A stretch of 64,000 bases of DNA from Rhodopseudomonas palustris. Its GTDB lineage: Bacteria; Pseudomonadota; Alphaproteobacteria; Rhizobiales; Xanthobacteraceae. How positions within the stretch are numbered: the first letter of the stretch is position 1; every line of letters starts with the position of its first letter. Shown here piece by piece: positions 1-8,806 of this stretch. Both the position numbers and the translations under genes were made by a program. The stretch lies in NCBI RefSeq assembly GCF_034479375.1, contig NZ_CP140155.1:1736001-1800000 (forward strand). The letters are read 5' to 3'. The notes beneath the pieces are model-generated. The model was not told the DNA's origin and searched no databases. It saw only the letters and a list, made by a program, of their open reading frames with translations.

Positions 1-823
1 GCTTCAATTGCCGCAGCAGGCTCGTGACTTCCTCGCGCGCGGTGACGTGACCCATGCTCGGCCGGGTCCCGAGGGTCGCCTCGGTGAGATCGTCGAGCGC
101 CGTCAGTCCGCGCGGAAAGAACTCGCGATACACCACGCGTTCGGCGAAGCCGTCGAGCGGACGAAAGCCGATCTGCATCGCCAATTCCTTCAGACTGCCG
201 GCGACGAGCTGATTGTTGCGCGATCCCATCGTCGACAGACGGTTGCGCACGACGATCCAGTCGGTATCGACGCCGTCGAGCTGACGCCGCCTGCGGCGGG
301 CATCGAGCACCATCGACGCATAGTGGCTGGGGCCGGTGACCGAAAAGCCGGCGGGGTCGACCCGGCCCAGCACGTCGAAATCCAGAAAGCTGTCGTTGAT
401 CGGCGTGACCAGCGTATCGGCCATCGAATGCGCCAGCCGCATCAGATAGCTGTCGGCGCCGGGCGTATCGATCACGATGAAGTCGTGCGTGAGTTCGACT
501 GCGGCCACCGCGTCGGCGAATTGCGCGAACTCGCTCGCCTCGTTGTCGGCGACCTGCATCGTCTCGCCGAGCTTGATACAACGATGCTCCGGCAATTCGA
601 GGTCGAGCCCGGTATGCCGCGCCCATGTCCGGCGGTTGTCGATCGAGCGGGTGAAGCTCTGCTGGCGGCAGTCGAGATCGATCGTCGCGACGCGCTGGCC
701 GGCTTTCAGCAGGGCCACCACGATGTGCAATGCCAGCGTCGACTTGCCCGAGCCGCCCTTCTCGTTGCCGAGGACAACGACGCGCGCCGAGCCGGACTGT
801 GCCTGCGGAGCCTGAACCAGCAT
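1..823 (-). CDS. mipZ: MipZ, division-plane positioning ATPase (3' end outside window)
   Basis: ParA/MinD-superfamily P-loop ATPase. In Caulobacter MipZ forms a gradient from the ParB-bound poles and inhibits FtsZ assembly, placing the division site. Seen: a deviant Walker A motif KGGSGKST at about residues 22-29, a Walker A' stretch ATIDLDCRQ, and the switch region IDTPGADSYL. 274 codons are readable with no stop, so only the C-terminus is missing; alphaproteobacterial MipZ proteins are about 270-290 residues. The ATG at 823 is preceded by GGGGAG. It is divergent from panC with about 230 bp between them. Identification is by family pattern and is firm; the cellular role is taken from homologues. 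Confidence 0.93.
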   Translation of the reverse strand, partial: MLVQAPQAQSGSARVVVLGNEKGGSGKSTLALHIVVALLKAGQRVATIDLDCRQQSFTRSIDNRRTWARHTGLDLELPEHRCIKLGETMQVADNEASEFAQFADAVAAVELTHDFIVIDTPGADSYLMRLAHSMADTLVTPINDSFLDFDVLGRVDPAGFSVTGPSHYASMVLDARRRRRQLDGVDTDWIVVRNRLSTMGSRNNQLVAGSLKELAMQIGFRPLDGFAERVVYREFFPRGLTALDDLTEATLGTRPSMGHVTAREEVTSLLRQLK

Positions 824-1051
824 CGATCTCCCCTTGTGGATATCTTCAAAGCGGCGACCTCCGCGGTCAAGAAAATTGCGTGAACGCACTGCCGGATCAA
901 TGGCGTTCCCGCTTCATCATGAATCGTAACCGCGACGGCAGCCGTTCCGGGCGCCGGAAAACGCGTTGGTATTGGCGGCTGAAGGCGAGCTTTGATAAGA
1001 TCGAAGTCCTCGACGCCGCCGTCCGGCAGCGCTTCATGCTTGCGAGCCCCC

Positions 1052-1903
1052 ATGCCCCGTCCTCCTGTCGTCGCCCGCACCCTCCCTGCGCTTCGCCGCG
1101 CGCTCGACGATCTGCGGCGCCGCAACGCCACCGTGGCGCTGGTCCCGACCATGGGCGCGCTGCACGACGGCCATCTGTCGCTGGTGCGGCTGGCGAAGCG
1201 GCGCGCCACCAGGGTCGTGGTGTCGGTGTTCGTGAACCCGACGCAATTCGCGCCGCACGAGGATTTCGGCTCCTACCCGCGGACCTGGAAGGCCGACATG
1301 GCGAAGCTCGCAACAGAGAATGTCGACCTGATCTGGAATCCCGACGTTAAGACGATGTACCCGGAGGGCTTCGCGACCCGAATCGGCGTCGAAGGCCCCG
1401 CCGTCGCCGGACTGGAGGATCGCTTCCGTCCGCATTTCTTCGGCGGTGTCGCCACCGTGGTCGGCAAGCTGTTCCTGCAGGTCCGGCCGGATGTCGCCGT
1501 GTTCGGCTCGAAGGATTTCCAGCAGCTCCGTGTCGTCACGCGGATGGCGGCAGACCTCGACACCGGCGTCAAGGTGATCGGCGCGCCGACGATCCGCGAA
1601 CGCGATGGCCTCGCGATGTCGTCGCGCAATGTCTACCTCACGCCCGAGCAGCGGGCGGTGGCGCCGACGCTGTACCGCGCGATGAAGGAGACCGCGAAAT
1701 TGTTGAAGGCCGGCAAGAGCGCCGAAGCGGCGTTGGCGGTCGGGGCCAAGTTGATCACCGAAGCCGGCTTCGCGCTCGACTATCTCGAAGCCCGCCACGC
1801 CGACACGCTGGCGCCGGTCCGGTCGATCAAGGACGGTCCGATCCGTCTTCTGGTCGCCGCCAAGCTCGGCAATACAAGGTTGATCGACAACGTCGCGGTG
1901 TAG
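1052..1903 (+). CDS. panC: Pantothenate synthetase
   Basis: Joins pantoate and beta-alanine with ATP to make pantothenate (vitamin B5/coenzyme A pathway), in the cytoplasm. 283 residues, the usual size. The nucleotidyltransferase HIGH-type motif is seen in [12 protein letters not shown], followed by [10 protein letters not shown] and the late motif [16 protein letters not shown] that closes over the ATP site. An in-frame ATG at 992 would add 20 residues with no counterpart in the family, so I prefer the ATG at 1052, which starts just before the first conserved strand. No panB is next to it. Its stop abuts the stop of the converging DUF1489 gene with no spacer. Confidence 0.96.
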   Translation: MPRPPVVARTLPALRRALDDLRRRNATVALVPTMGALHDGHLSLVRLAKRRATRVVVSVFVNPTQFAPHEDFGSYPRTWKADMAKLATENVDLIWNPDVKTMYPEGFATRIGVEGPAVAGLEDRFRPHFFGGVATVVGKLFLQVRPDVAVFGSKDFQQLRVVTRMAADLDTGVKVIGAPTIRERDGLAMSSRNVYLTPEQRAVAPTLYRAMKETAKLLKAGKSAEAALAVGAKLITEAGFALDYLEARHADTLAPVRSIKDGPIRLLVAAKLGNTRLIDNVAV

Positions 1904-2341
1904 TTACAGTAGCCCGAGCTCTCGCAATTCGCGGCGCATCGGCTCAGGCATCGCCGCGATACTCTCGGCGGCCTTGCCGAGGTCGGGCGGCGCGTCGGCG
2001 GCGGTGAGATAGCGCCAGCCCTGAAACGGCCGCATCGGCCGCGGGCTCACCGGATGCACCTTCGGCTCCATGATCAGACGGCAGCGGCCGATGCCGTCGC
2101 CGTCCCGAAACGGCTCGATGCCGATCAGCTTCTCACGCGCGGCGACCTCGCCGCGGATCACCCAATAGATCGAGCCGCCGTCGAGCAGCTCGGCATCGCG
2201 CTTCGGCACCATCCGGGTGATGTGGATATGCTGGCGCGGCAGCCCCTGCTGGCGCGCCAGTTTGGCGCGATCGGCGACGCGGTCGGTCAGATCCTTCACC
2301 GAGTCGCAGCCGACCGCCAGCTTGATCAGATGAAGCGCCAT
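1904..2341 (-). CDS. DUF1489 family protein
   Basis: 145-residue protein matching the DUF1489 family, widely conserved in Alphaproteobacteria and of unknown function. Typical features are the opening MALHLIKLAVG, the central QHIHITRMVPKRDAELLDGG, and PFQGWRYL near the C-terminus. It has no signal peptide or membrane segment, so it is probably cytoplasmic. Its TAA begins at the base after the panC stop, so the two converging genes share no spacer and no obvious terminator. No role can be derived from context. Confidence 0.85.
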   Translation of the reverse strand: MALHLIKLAVGCDSVKDLTDRVADRAKLARQQGLPRQHIHITRMVPKRDAELLDGGSIYWVIRGEVAAREKLIGIEPFRDGDGIGRCRLIMEPKVHPVSPRPMRPFQGWRYLTAADAPPDLGKAAESIAAMPEPMRRELRELGLL

Positions 2342-2376
2342 GGTTCGGATCGATCCTGATGCGGGAGGGGTCGCGA

Positions 2377-3402
2377 TCAGTTATCCGGATTTGCCCCCGC
2401 CGGCGCAAGCTGGACCGGCGCAGCCAATGGCGGCTTCGGTTTCGGCGGCGGCGGCGGGCGCCTGACCGCGGCCTGAGCATTCGCCGGGGCCTGCCCATTC
2501 GTTGTAGCCAGGCCATTGGATGGAGAATGGGGGTTGGCTGCCGCCGGCTGCCGCTTGGCGGCGGGTGGCGATGCGTGGCCGGCAGCCGCGTTCGCACCGG
2601 CCGGCTTCGGCGCGGCCGGCGCCGGCTCGGTCATGATCGAGATCGGGGGGATCGAGGACGAGGTCGCGAAATCTATATTGACCGGCTTGCCGCTCGGCGC
2701 CTCGGCGACGCCGAGCACGCCTCCCGGTACCGGCGCGGCCGCCGCGAGCGGTCCATTTGCAGCGCCCCACGATGGGGCGGCCCGGGTCACGGTCGTCTCG
2801 TAGACGTGCTCGTTCATATTGGCGGCGATCCGGCTGTGATCGGTCAGCGACTGGAAGGCTGGGCACTGATCCGGCACGCAACGATCCTGCGCGGTCAGCA
2901 CATAGGCGATCAGGCCGTAGCGGTCGCGCTCGATCGAGCGCCGCAGCCGGTCGAGTTCGGGGGTCATCCGCTTGTCGGCCGAGGCGACGTCGCCCTGCGA
3001 CGTCAGTTGCGCCAGCCGCGCCGAGGCGTAGGACACCGCCGCCGCCACCGTCTCCGGCGAAGAGAACAACGCGCGTTCGCATGCGGCCTGCACGGCGTCG
3101 CCGGCGAGATCGTCGACACAAGCCAGCGCCGGCGTGGTGTTGATGGCGCGCTCCGCCTCCGCGCTGTGCAGCGACGGCCCCGCCCCGTCGACGAACAGCC
3201 GCCACGACGCGAAGCCGGCGATGCCGACGGCGAGCAGCGTGATGAATCCGAGCACGGCATTGGCCACCGATCTGTCGGCTCGCAACAGCGCGATGACGAG
3301 AATCAGGACGAAGATCGCCGATGCGGCGATCGCGGCCCAGATCGGCAAATTCGGCGAATGCAGAATGCGATCGGCTGCCGCCGACCAAGACGCCCACTCC
3401 AT
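2377..3402 (-). CDS. Two-segment membrane protein with a proline/alanine-rich tail, unknown function
   Basis: 341 residues, not recognised as a named family. Visible are two hydrophobic segments near the N-terminus (about residues 20-41, IWAAIAASAIFVLILVIALL, and 48-70), a middle domain of roughly residues 75-200 with several cysteines (ALACVDD, AACERAL, DRCVPDQCPAF), and a C-terminal low-complexity tail rich in Ala and Pro ending in repeated proline and lysine-proline runs. The cysteine pairs suggest a folded periplasmic or disulfide-bonded domain, and the tail looks disordered. It lies 35 bp upstream of the DUF1489 gene on the same strand and could be co-transcribed with it. Confidence 0.75.
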   Translation of the reverse strand: MEWASWSAAADRILHSPNLPIWAAIAASAIFVLILVIALLRADRSVANAVLGFITLLAVGIAGFASWRLFVDGAGPSLHSAEAERAINTTPALACVDDLAGDAVQAACERALFSSPETVAAAVSYASARLAQLTSQGDVASADKRMTPELDRLRRSIERDRYGLIAYVLTAQDRCVPDQCPAFQSLTDHSRIAANMNEHVYETTVTRAAPSWGAANGPLAAAAPVPGGVLGVAEAPSGKPVNIDFATSSSIPPISIMTEPAPAAPKPAGANAAAGHASPPAAKRQPAAANPHSPSNGLATTNGQAPANAQAAVRRPPPPPKPKPPLAAPVQLAPAGANPDN

Positions 3403-3558
3403 GCGCGTTGTCCCCTTGCGCCTACCCGGATCAAATCAACACGGGATTTGCGACCAAAATACGCGCGAGCATTGCGGGCGAGTCGTGCAACCAAAGCTCC
3501 GCCGCGCCATCGGTCGGCGGGCTGCCGGCGTTGCGACGCCGGTCAGCCAACGGCCGGA

Positions 3559-3750
3559 TCAGGTAACCGTGAGCTGGCTTTCCTTGGCGACGCGCTCGAA
3601 GGTTTCGGACGAGCTTTTGATGCGATACTGACAGTCGTGGCCATCGGTCGGGAGCAACCGGATGACCTCGTAAATACCGCTCGCTGCCGGGCGGGCAACG
3701 TTGCTGGCGGTAAAATACACGTTTTCACCAACCACGAACTTGTGCTTCAA
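3559..3750 (-). CDS. Small conserved hypothetical protein (63 aa)
   Basis: Short soluble protein beginning MKHKFVVGENVYFT and containing ASGIYEVIRLLP. The pattern of short beta strands suggests a small barrel (an SH3/Tudor-like guess), similar to 60-70-residue hypotheticals that I recall as common in Bradyrhizobiaceae. Codon use looks genuine, with GC-rich third positions, and no longer ORF covers it convincingly. No functional clue comes from the neighbours: a membrane protein follows and a glutathione transferase precedes it on the same strand. Confidence 0.6.
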   Translation of the reverse strand: MKHKFVVGENVYFTASNVARPAASGIYEVIRLLPTDGHDCQYRIKSSSETFERVAKESQLTVT

Positions 3751-3960
3751 CGCTCTACTCCATGCGCCAAGAGAACGCCGGCTGCCGCTGATCCCCTGCG
3801 AAAGCCGGCCAAAACCCTGATGCTTTATAGCATGCGAGGGGGTCCGATGACCAGTGAGCAGAGGGCATGGCTCCGCATCGAATTTGCAGCTTTTTCAGCG
3901 AGGTAGGCCAGATCGTCGCAGTGTTTTCGGCAGTCTCCCAGGCGCGATCAGGGAACCCGG

Positions 3961-4617
3961 TCAATCCTCCTCGAATTTCGGGATGATCAGGGTCTCGGCG
4001 AGCGCCGCCTCCGTCCATTCGCGAAACGCCGGCAGAGCCCGCATCACCTCGACATAGCCCTGCGAAATCGGATCCAGCTCGATCGCATAGGATCGGAACC
4101 GGTGCACCACGGGGGCGAACATCGCATCCGCCCCGCTGAAGCCGCCGAACAGATAGGGACCGAACCTGCCGTAACGCTCGCGGCAGTCGGTCCAGATCTG
4201 TTTGATCCGGGCGATGTCGGCCTGCGCCGCCTCGGACAGCGTCTTCGGACCGACCGGCCGGTGAATGTTCATGCCGCATTCGTTGCGCAGCGCCGCGAAG
4301 CCGGAGTGCATCTCCGCCGACACTGCGCGCGCATGCGCGCGGGCGGCGACGTCATCGGGCCAAAGCTGCGCCTTGAGAAATCGCTCGGCGGCGTATTCGA
4401 TGATCGCGAGCGACTCCCAGATCGTCACGTCGCCGTCGACCAGCACCGGCACCTTGCCGGAATCGGTGAAAGCGAGAATGCGCCGCTTGTCCGCGTCGCC
4501 GGTGTAGAGCGGGATCAGCACTTCGTCGAAGGCGATGTTGGTGGCCTTCAGCGCCAGCCACGGCCGCATCGACCAGGACGAGTAGTTCTTGTTGCCGATC
4601 ACCAGCGTGCGCGCCAT
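3961..4617 (-). CDS. Glutathione S-transferase family protein
   Basis: 218-residue cytosolic GST-fold protein. The N-terminal thioredoxin-like half begins TLVIGNKNYSSWSMRPWLAL, and the serine-rich NKNYSSWS segment is where the catalytic Ser/Tyr of GSTs lies. The cis-proline loop is GKVPVLVDGD, and the SNAIL-type glutathione contact is IWESLAIIEYA. An all-helical C-terminal half follows. The ATG at 4617 is preceded by GGAG at good spacing; a 15-residue upstream extension is unlikely. The natural substrate cannot be read from sequence; detoxification or thiol chemistry is the usual role. Monocistronic by context. Confidence 0.9.
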   Translation of the reverse strand: MARTLVIGNKNYSSWSMRPWLALKATNIAFDEVLIPLYTGDADKRRILAFTDSGKVPVLVDGDVTIWESLAIIEYAAERFLKAQLWPDDVAARAHARAVSAEMHSGFAALRNECGMNIHRPVGPKTLSEAAQADIARIKQIWTDCRERYGRFGPYLFGGFSGADAMFAPVVHRFRSYAIELDPISQGYVEVMRALPAFREWTEAALAETLIIPKFEED

Positions 4618-4689
4618 CGATGAACTCCAGAAGCAGCCGATTCCACAGGGCCTGCGGCACAATCATCGCGACGCCGGGCCGGCTGTCAA

Positions 4690-4745
4690 TCGGAGCGTTT
4701 TCGAGCGGAGTTGCCACCGAGAGAACGCGTCGACATCAGAGCCGC
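4690..4745. repeat. Degenerate copy of the GCGTTTTCGAGCG repeat
   Basis: Contains AGCGTTTTCGAGCG followed about 25 bp later by GAACGCGTC. This is the same order of blocks as the better-preserved copy at 30744-30846, with the 3' half lost or diverged. It sits between the GST start and the DUF3253 gene. Confidence 0.5.
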
Positions 4746-4791
4746 GCGAGTGGCGGTTGCGAACGACGGCGCGATGCTGCAGGTGTGACGG

Positions 4792-5067
4792 ATGAACATC
4801 CAGGATTCGACCACCGCCGCGCCCGCGTCTCTCGAAGATGCGCTCCTCTCCATCCTGGCCAATGCCAGCCCCGGCACACTGAGCGCCCCGGAGATCGCGC
4901 ATGCGATCTCTCCAGCGGGCGACTGGCACGGCCTGCTGATGCCGATCCGCCGCACCGCCGTCGAGCTCGCGATGGCCGGCCGGCTGGTGATCTATCGCAA
5001 GGGCAAGCCGGCCGACCCGACCGACTTCCGCGGCGTCTACCGGCTCGGCCTGCCGCGGCACGACTGA
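4792..5067 (+). CDS. DUF3253 domain protein
   Basis: 91-residue protein matching the DUF3253 family, a small winged-helix-like fold of unknown function. Seen: ALLSILANASPGTLSAPEIA, which reads as a first helical pair; RRTAVELAMAGRLVIYRKGK, the recognition-helix/wing-like segment; and the family-typical FRGVYRLGL near the end. It has no signal peptide. The start ATG is the first in frame and has only a weak AGGTG upstream. A nucleic-acid-binding role is inferred from fold appearance only. It is flanked by a GST (divergent) and a YdcF-like gene (convergent). Confidence 0.8.
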   Translation: MNIQDSTTAAPASLEDALLSILANASPGTLSAPEIAHAISPAGDWHGLLMPIRRTAVELAMAGRLVIYRKGKPADPTDFRGVYRLGLPRHD

Positions 5068-5086
5068 AGGCCGAAGCGACTGAACG

Positions 5087-5881
5087 CTACGGCGACGGCA
5101 GCAGGCTCGTGGTCCGGCCGCTCAACCGATACGCCAGCAGCCCGGCCCATTCATGGGCCGCGACGTCCGTGCGCGCCAGCCCGCTACTGAGCCGGTTGAA
5201 CGGCAGCGCCGCGTCGCGCCAGCCGCGCGTCCGCCAATCCACCGGATAGGCCGTCACGTCGAAACCGGCGGCGCGGAACGCGGTGATCGAGCGCGGCATG
5301 TGGAACGCCGACGTCACCAGCAGCCACAACTCGCCCGGTTTCGGCGATACCAGTTCACGCGTGAAACTGGCATTCTCCGCCGTCGTGCGCGATCGGCTCT
5401 CGACCACGAAGCGGTCCGCTGCGACGCCGAACCGCGCGAACAGGTCGGCGGCGATTGGCGCCTCGGCGACCGAATTCTGCATCAGGTTGCCGCTGCCGCC
5501 GCTGTAGACGATCCGCGCCTGCGGATAGTCCCGCGCCAGTTCGAGCGCGGCCATGACGCGCTCAGCCGAAGAATCGAGTTCGAGCGAGTTGCGCGCGGCA
5601 CTGACCTCGGAGTCGATGGCGCCGCCGAGCACGATGATCCCGTCCGGGGCGCGGCCGCTGTATTGCCAAGGTGGGAAGCGCTCCGACAGCGTCAGCAGCA
5701 GCACGCTGCCGAGCGGCGAATAGCCGACGATCAGCAGCGCCACGACGCCCACGCTCAGCACCCCCGCCCCTGCCCGCCGCCAACGCGTCAGCAACAGCAC
5801 CAAGCCCACAACGCAGATCACCGCGATGGTGTTGGACGGATGGATGAAGAAGCCGAGGATCTTGGAGAGCACGAAGAACAT
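5087..5881 (-). CDS. YdcF/SanA-family membrane protein (DUF218 domain)
   Basis: 264 residues. Two N-terminal membrane segments (roughly residues 5-30 and 40-62) are followed by a DUF218 domain with typical motifs: GIIVLGGAID, ARIVYSGGSG, VESRSRTTAENA and WLLVTSAFHMPRS. Members such as ElyC and SanA sit in the inner membrane and influence envelope precursor metabolism or vancomycin/detergent sensitivity, but the exact reaction is unsettled. The domain order TM-TM-DUF218 matches the ElyC type. The gene stands alone, convergent with the DUF3253 gene. Confidence 0.88.
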   Translation of the reverse strand: MFFVLSKILGFFIHPSNTIAVICVVGLVLLLTRWRRAGAGVLSVGVVALLIVGYSPLGSVLLLTLSERFPPWQYSGRAPDGIIVLGGAIDSEVSAARNSLELDSSAERVMAALELARDYPQARIVYSGGSGNLMQNSVAEAPIAADLFARFGVAADRFVVESRSRTTAENASFTRELVSPKPGELWLLVTSAFHMPRSITAFRAAGFDVTAYPVDWRTRGWRDAALPFNRLSSGLARTDVAAHEWAGLLAYRLSGRTTSLLPSP

Positions 5882-5956
5882 CGGTCACCTGGGCAGCAAT
5901 GCGGTGCCAGCGAGGTGCTTGATTTCAGCGCTCGGGTCAATCGGCCGCGATGTCGC

Positions 5957-6775
5957 TCAGTCCCAGTCCGGCTCCGTCGCGGTATGCACCAGCCGCCCCT
6001 CGGGGCTGCCCAGCGCGAAGATCTCGCGCATCTCGTCGTCGCTGAGCGCGAAATCGAACACGTCGATGTTCTGCGACAGCCGCTCCACCCGCGATGTGCG
6101 CGGGATCGCCGGGACGTTCTGCTGCACCAGCCAGCGCAGGCAAACCTGAGCAGCGGATTTGCCGTGCGCGGCGCCGATCCGCGTAAGCGCCTCGCTCTGC
6201 CGGGCAGTGCCCTTGGCGATCGGGCTGTAGGCGACCATCGCGACGCCTAATTCGGCGCAGGCGGCGAGTACGTTGGCCTGGCCGAGAAACGGATGATACT
6301 CGACCTGATTGCACACTAGCGGCGCCGGGCTCACCGCGACCGCCTGCTTCAGCAGCGCCACGGTGAAATTCGACACGCCGATATGGCGGGTCATGCCGAG
6401 TTCTCTGGCGTGAGCGAGTGCACCCAGCGTCTCGCTCAGCGGCACCTGCGCGTTCGGCCAGTGCAGCAGCAGCAGATCGACTTCCGACAGCCGCATCTTG
6501 TGCAGGCTCTCCTTGGTCGAGCGGATCAGATCGTTGGGCGCGAAATGCGTGGTCCAGACCTTGGTGGCGACGAACATCTCGCTGCGCCGGATATGCGAAT
6601 TGCGGATGCCCTCGCCGACGTCGCGTTCGTTGTTGTAGATCTGCGCGGTATCGATATGGCGATAGCCGAGCCGCAGCGCCTGCTCGACGATACGGGCGCA
6701 GGCGTGACCGCTCAGCTCCCATGTACCGAGGCCGATCAGGGGTATCTTCGCGCCATGGGCTTCAACGAACTGCAT
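5957..6775 (-). CDS. Aldo/keto reductase (diketogulonate-reductase-like)
   Basis: 272-residue NADPH-dependent aldo/keto reductase of the prokaryotic AKR5-like group, a cytoplasmic TIM barrel. All four catalytic residues are visible: Asp and Tyr in YRHIDTAQIYNNE, Lys in VATKVW and His in LLLLHWPN. The cofactor-pocket motif PAIPRTSR is near the C-terminus, where a basic residue contacts the NADPH phosphate. The start at 6775 (MQFVEAHG) fits the family better than the upstream in-frame start, which adds 14 residues. The substrate is unknown; related enzymes reduce 2,5-diketogluconate or methylglyoxal-type carbonyls. Confidence 0.92.
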   Translation of the reverse strand: MQFVEAHGAKIPLIGLGTWELSGHACARIVEQALRLGYRHIDTAQIYNNERDVGEGIRNSHIRRSEMFVATKVWTTHFAPNDLIRSTKESLHKMRLSEVDLLLLHWPNAQVPLSETLGALAHARELGMTRHIGVSNFTVALLKQAVAVSPAPLVCNQVEYHPFLGQANVLAACAELGVAMVAYSPIAKGTARQSEALTRIGAAHGKSAAQVCLRWLVQQNVPAIPRTSRVERLSQNIDVFDFALSDDEMREIFALGSPEGRLVHTATEPDWD

Positions 6776-6854
6776 GTCGGTCGTCTCGCAGTCGGCCACG
6801 CAGACCCTTCTGCGCATTATGTCCCTTGATCACGGCCGTGCCAATCGGCTGCGG

Positions 6855-7178
6855 CTACGAGGCCGCCGGATTTGCAGGGGCGGTTCCGGCAAGCGCTTCG
6901 AACACGGTGTCGGGCGCATGCGCGATCACCGACAGCAGCGCCCGCGCCGGTCCACGCGGCACGCGCTTGCCCTGCTCCCAATTCCGGATGGTCTCGACCG
7001 GCACGCCGAGCCGCACCGCGAACTCGGTCTGACTCAGCCGGGCGCGCCGACGCAGATCGCGCACGACTGGCGTCGCCGGCTCCGGAACCGCCGGCGCCAG
7101 AGGAAACTCCCGCCCGTCGCGCAGTTCGACGATTCGTCCATCCGCCTTCAGGCGCAGCCGTTGCAACTGATTGACCAT
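6855..7178 (-). CDS. Small helix-turn-helix (XRE-like) regulator
   Basis: 107 residues. An N-terminal part of about 40 residues carries short strands (DGRIVELRDGREFPL). An XRE-type helix-turn-helix follows at about residues 42-77, with RARLSQTEFAVRLGVPVETI then NWEQGKRVPRGPARALL. This two-part plan resembles HigA2/NadS-type antitoxin-like regulators rather than Cro. No toxin gene adjoins: upstream on the same strand is mgtE with only 45 bp between, and downstream is the aldo/keto reductase. It may regulate mgtE or itself; this is inference from position only. Confidence 0.8.
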   Translation of the reverse strand: MVNQLQRLRLKADGRIVELRDGREFPLAPAVPEPATPVVRDLRRRARLSQTEFAVRLGVPVETIRNWEQGKRVPRGPARALLSVIAHAPDTVFEALAGTAPANPAAS

Positions 7179-7223
7179 CGGGAGATGGTCCGTCAGCAGT
7201 GTTAACAGCCGATGAAGGCGCGG

Positions 7224-8645
7224 TTACTTCAGCCCGAACCACAGCGTGGCGATGCCGAGGAAGGCGAAGAAGCCGACCACGTCGGTCACCGTGGTGACGA
7301 ACGTCCCGGACGCCACCGCGGGATCGGCCCGGACCCTGTCGAGCGCGATCGGGATCAAAATGCCGCCGAGCGCGCCGGCGACCAGGTTGGTGATCATCGC
7401 CAGCCCGATCACCACACCGAGGCCGGGGACCCGGAACCAGGCATAGGCGGCCACGCCGGTGATGATCGCGAAGCCTATGCCGTTGACGAGACCGACCAGC
7501 AATTCGCGCATCACCACGCGATAGGCATTGCTGGAGCCGAGTTCGCGGGTCGCCAGCGCCCGCACCGCCACGGTCATGGTCTGGGTCGCGGCGTTGCCGC
7601 CCTGGCTGGCGACGATCGGCGCCAGCACCGCCAGCGCGACCATCTGCTGCAACTGGTCCTCGAACATGCCCAGCACCGACGACGCCAGGAACGCGGTGGC
7701 GAGATTGACCAGGAGCCAGTTGAAGCGGCCGCGGGCGGTGGTCCAGACCCGGTCGGACAGTTCTTCGTCGCTGGTGACGCCGCCCAGCGCCTTGAGGTCT
7801 TCGTCGGCCTCTTCCTCGATGACGTCGACGACGTCGTCGATGGTGATCACACCGACCAGCCGGTTGTCGGGATCGACCACCGGCGCCGCGACCAGATTGT
7901 ACTTGCCGAACATCCGCGCCACTTCTTCCTGATCGTCGAGCACCGAGACCTTGCGGCGGTCCTCGTCGATCAGATCGGCCAGCGGAATGTTGCGATGTGA
8001 CCGCAGCAGCGCGTCGAGCGCGATCGCGCCCTGCCAACGGTTGATCCCGTCGACGACGTAGATCTCGTAGAACCGGTCCGGCAGATCCGGCGTCTCGCGC
8101 ATGAAGTCGATCGCCTGCCCGACATTCCAGTCGCGCGGCACCACGATGAACTCGGTCTGCATCCGCCGGCCGGCGGAGTTTTCCGGATAGTCGAGGCTGC
8201 GCTCCAGCGCGTCGCGCTCGGATTGCGGCAGCTTGCCGAGAATCTCGTCCTGATCGTCCTCGTCGAGCACCTGCAGCAGCTCGACCGCGTCATCGGAATC
8301 CAGTTCGCGAACGCCTTCGGCGACGGCCGCGGGCTCAAGTTCCTCGAGGATTTCCTCGCGGACGGTCTCGTCGACCTCGTTCAGCGCCGAAAAATGGAAA
8401 TCGGCGCCGGTGAGTTCCACCAGCCGGACGCGCTCGTCGGATTGGAGAGCCTCGATCAGGTCGCCGACGTCGGCCTCGTGCAGGTCGGAGACGATTTCGC
8501 GCAGAAACGGCGCGTTTTCCTGCTCGATGGCGCGAGCGATCGCTGCGACGAAATCAACCCTGATTTCGCCGTCCTCGTCCCGCATCGAGAGCTGATCGAG
8601 CACGGACGGCCCGGCTCGCACGACCGTATCGAGTTCGTCGGCCAT
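7224..8645 (-). CDS. mgtE: MgtE magnesium transporter
   Basis: 473-residue inner-membrane magnesium channel gated by its own cytoplasmic domains. In order: MgtE N-domain (about residues 30-135, acidic helical superhelix), two CBS domains (about 140-265, including PLADLIDEDRRKVSV and RLVGVITIDDVVDVI), a connecting helix, and five membrane helices from about residue 290, with the pore signature SQGGNAATQT. The ATG at 8645 is chosen over an upstream start that would add 48 residues of non-family sequence. In the family, Mg2+ binding between the N and CBS domains closes the channel. Upstream are 160 bp shared with the divergent polysaccharide deacetylase. Confidence 0.96.
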   Translation of the reverse strand: MADELDTVVRAGPSVLDQLSMRDEDGEIRVDFVAAIARAIEQENAPFLREIVSDLHEADVGDLIEALQSDERVRLVELTGADFHFSALNEVDETVREEILEELEPAAVAEGVRELDSDDAVELLQVLDEDDQDEILGKLPQSERDALERSLDYPENSAGRRMQTEFIVVPRDWNVGQAIDFMRETPDLPDRFYEIYVVDGINRWQGAIALDALLRSHRNIPLADLIDEDRRKVSVLDDQEEVARMFGKYNLVAAPVVDPDNRLVGVITIDDVVDVIEEEADEDLKALGGVTSDEELSDRVWTTARGRFNWLLVNLATAFLASSVLGMFEDQLQQMVALAVLAPIVASQGGNAATQTMTVAVRALATRELGSSNAYRVVMRELLVGLVNGIGFAIITGVAAYAWFRVPGLGVVIGLAMITNLVAGALGGILIPIALDRVRADPAVASGTFVTTVTDVVGFFAFLGIATLWFGLK

Positions 8646-8806
8646 GGCGCACCCCGCGGGTTTTATCGGTTGCAGATATCGTGCGCCGTCGGGCAAGATG
8701 CGCTGTCGGTCGGCGGATCGAATGACTTTGGCAATACTCAATCGGTGATGCACGGCGCAATGAATTTCGTGGCACCCGCGATCAATCATCAGCCGGAAGG
8801 GGTGTC

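Noticed and set aside
3847..3906. A 19-codon ORF (MTSEQRAWLR...) on the plus strand
   Set aside because: Too short, with no convincing ribosome-binding site and nothing recognisable; probably chance.
6855..7178. HTH gene as an antitoxin of a toxin-antitoxin pair
   Set aside because: No small toxin gene adjoins on either side; neighbours are mgtE and an aldo/keto reductase.
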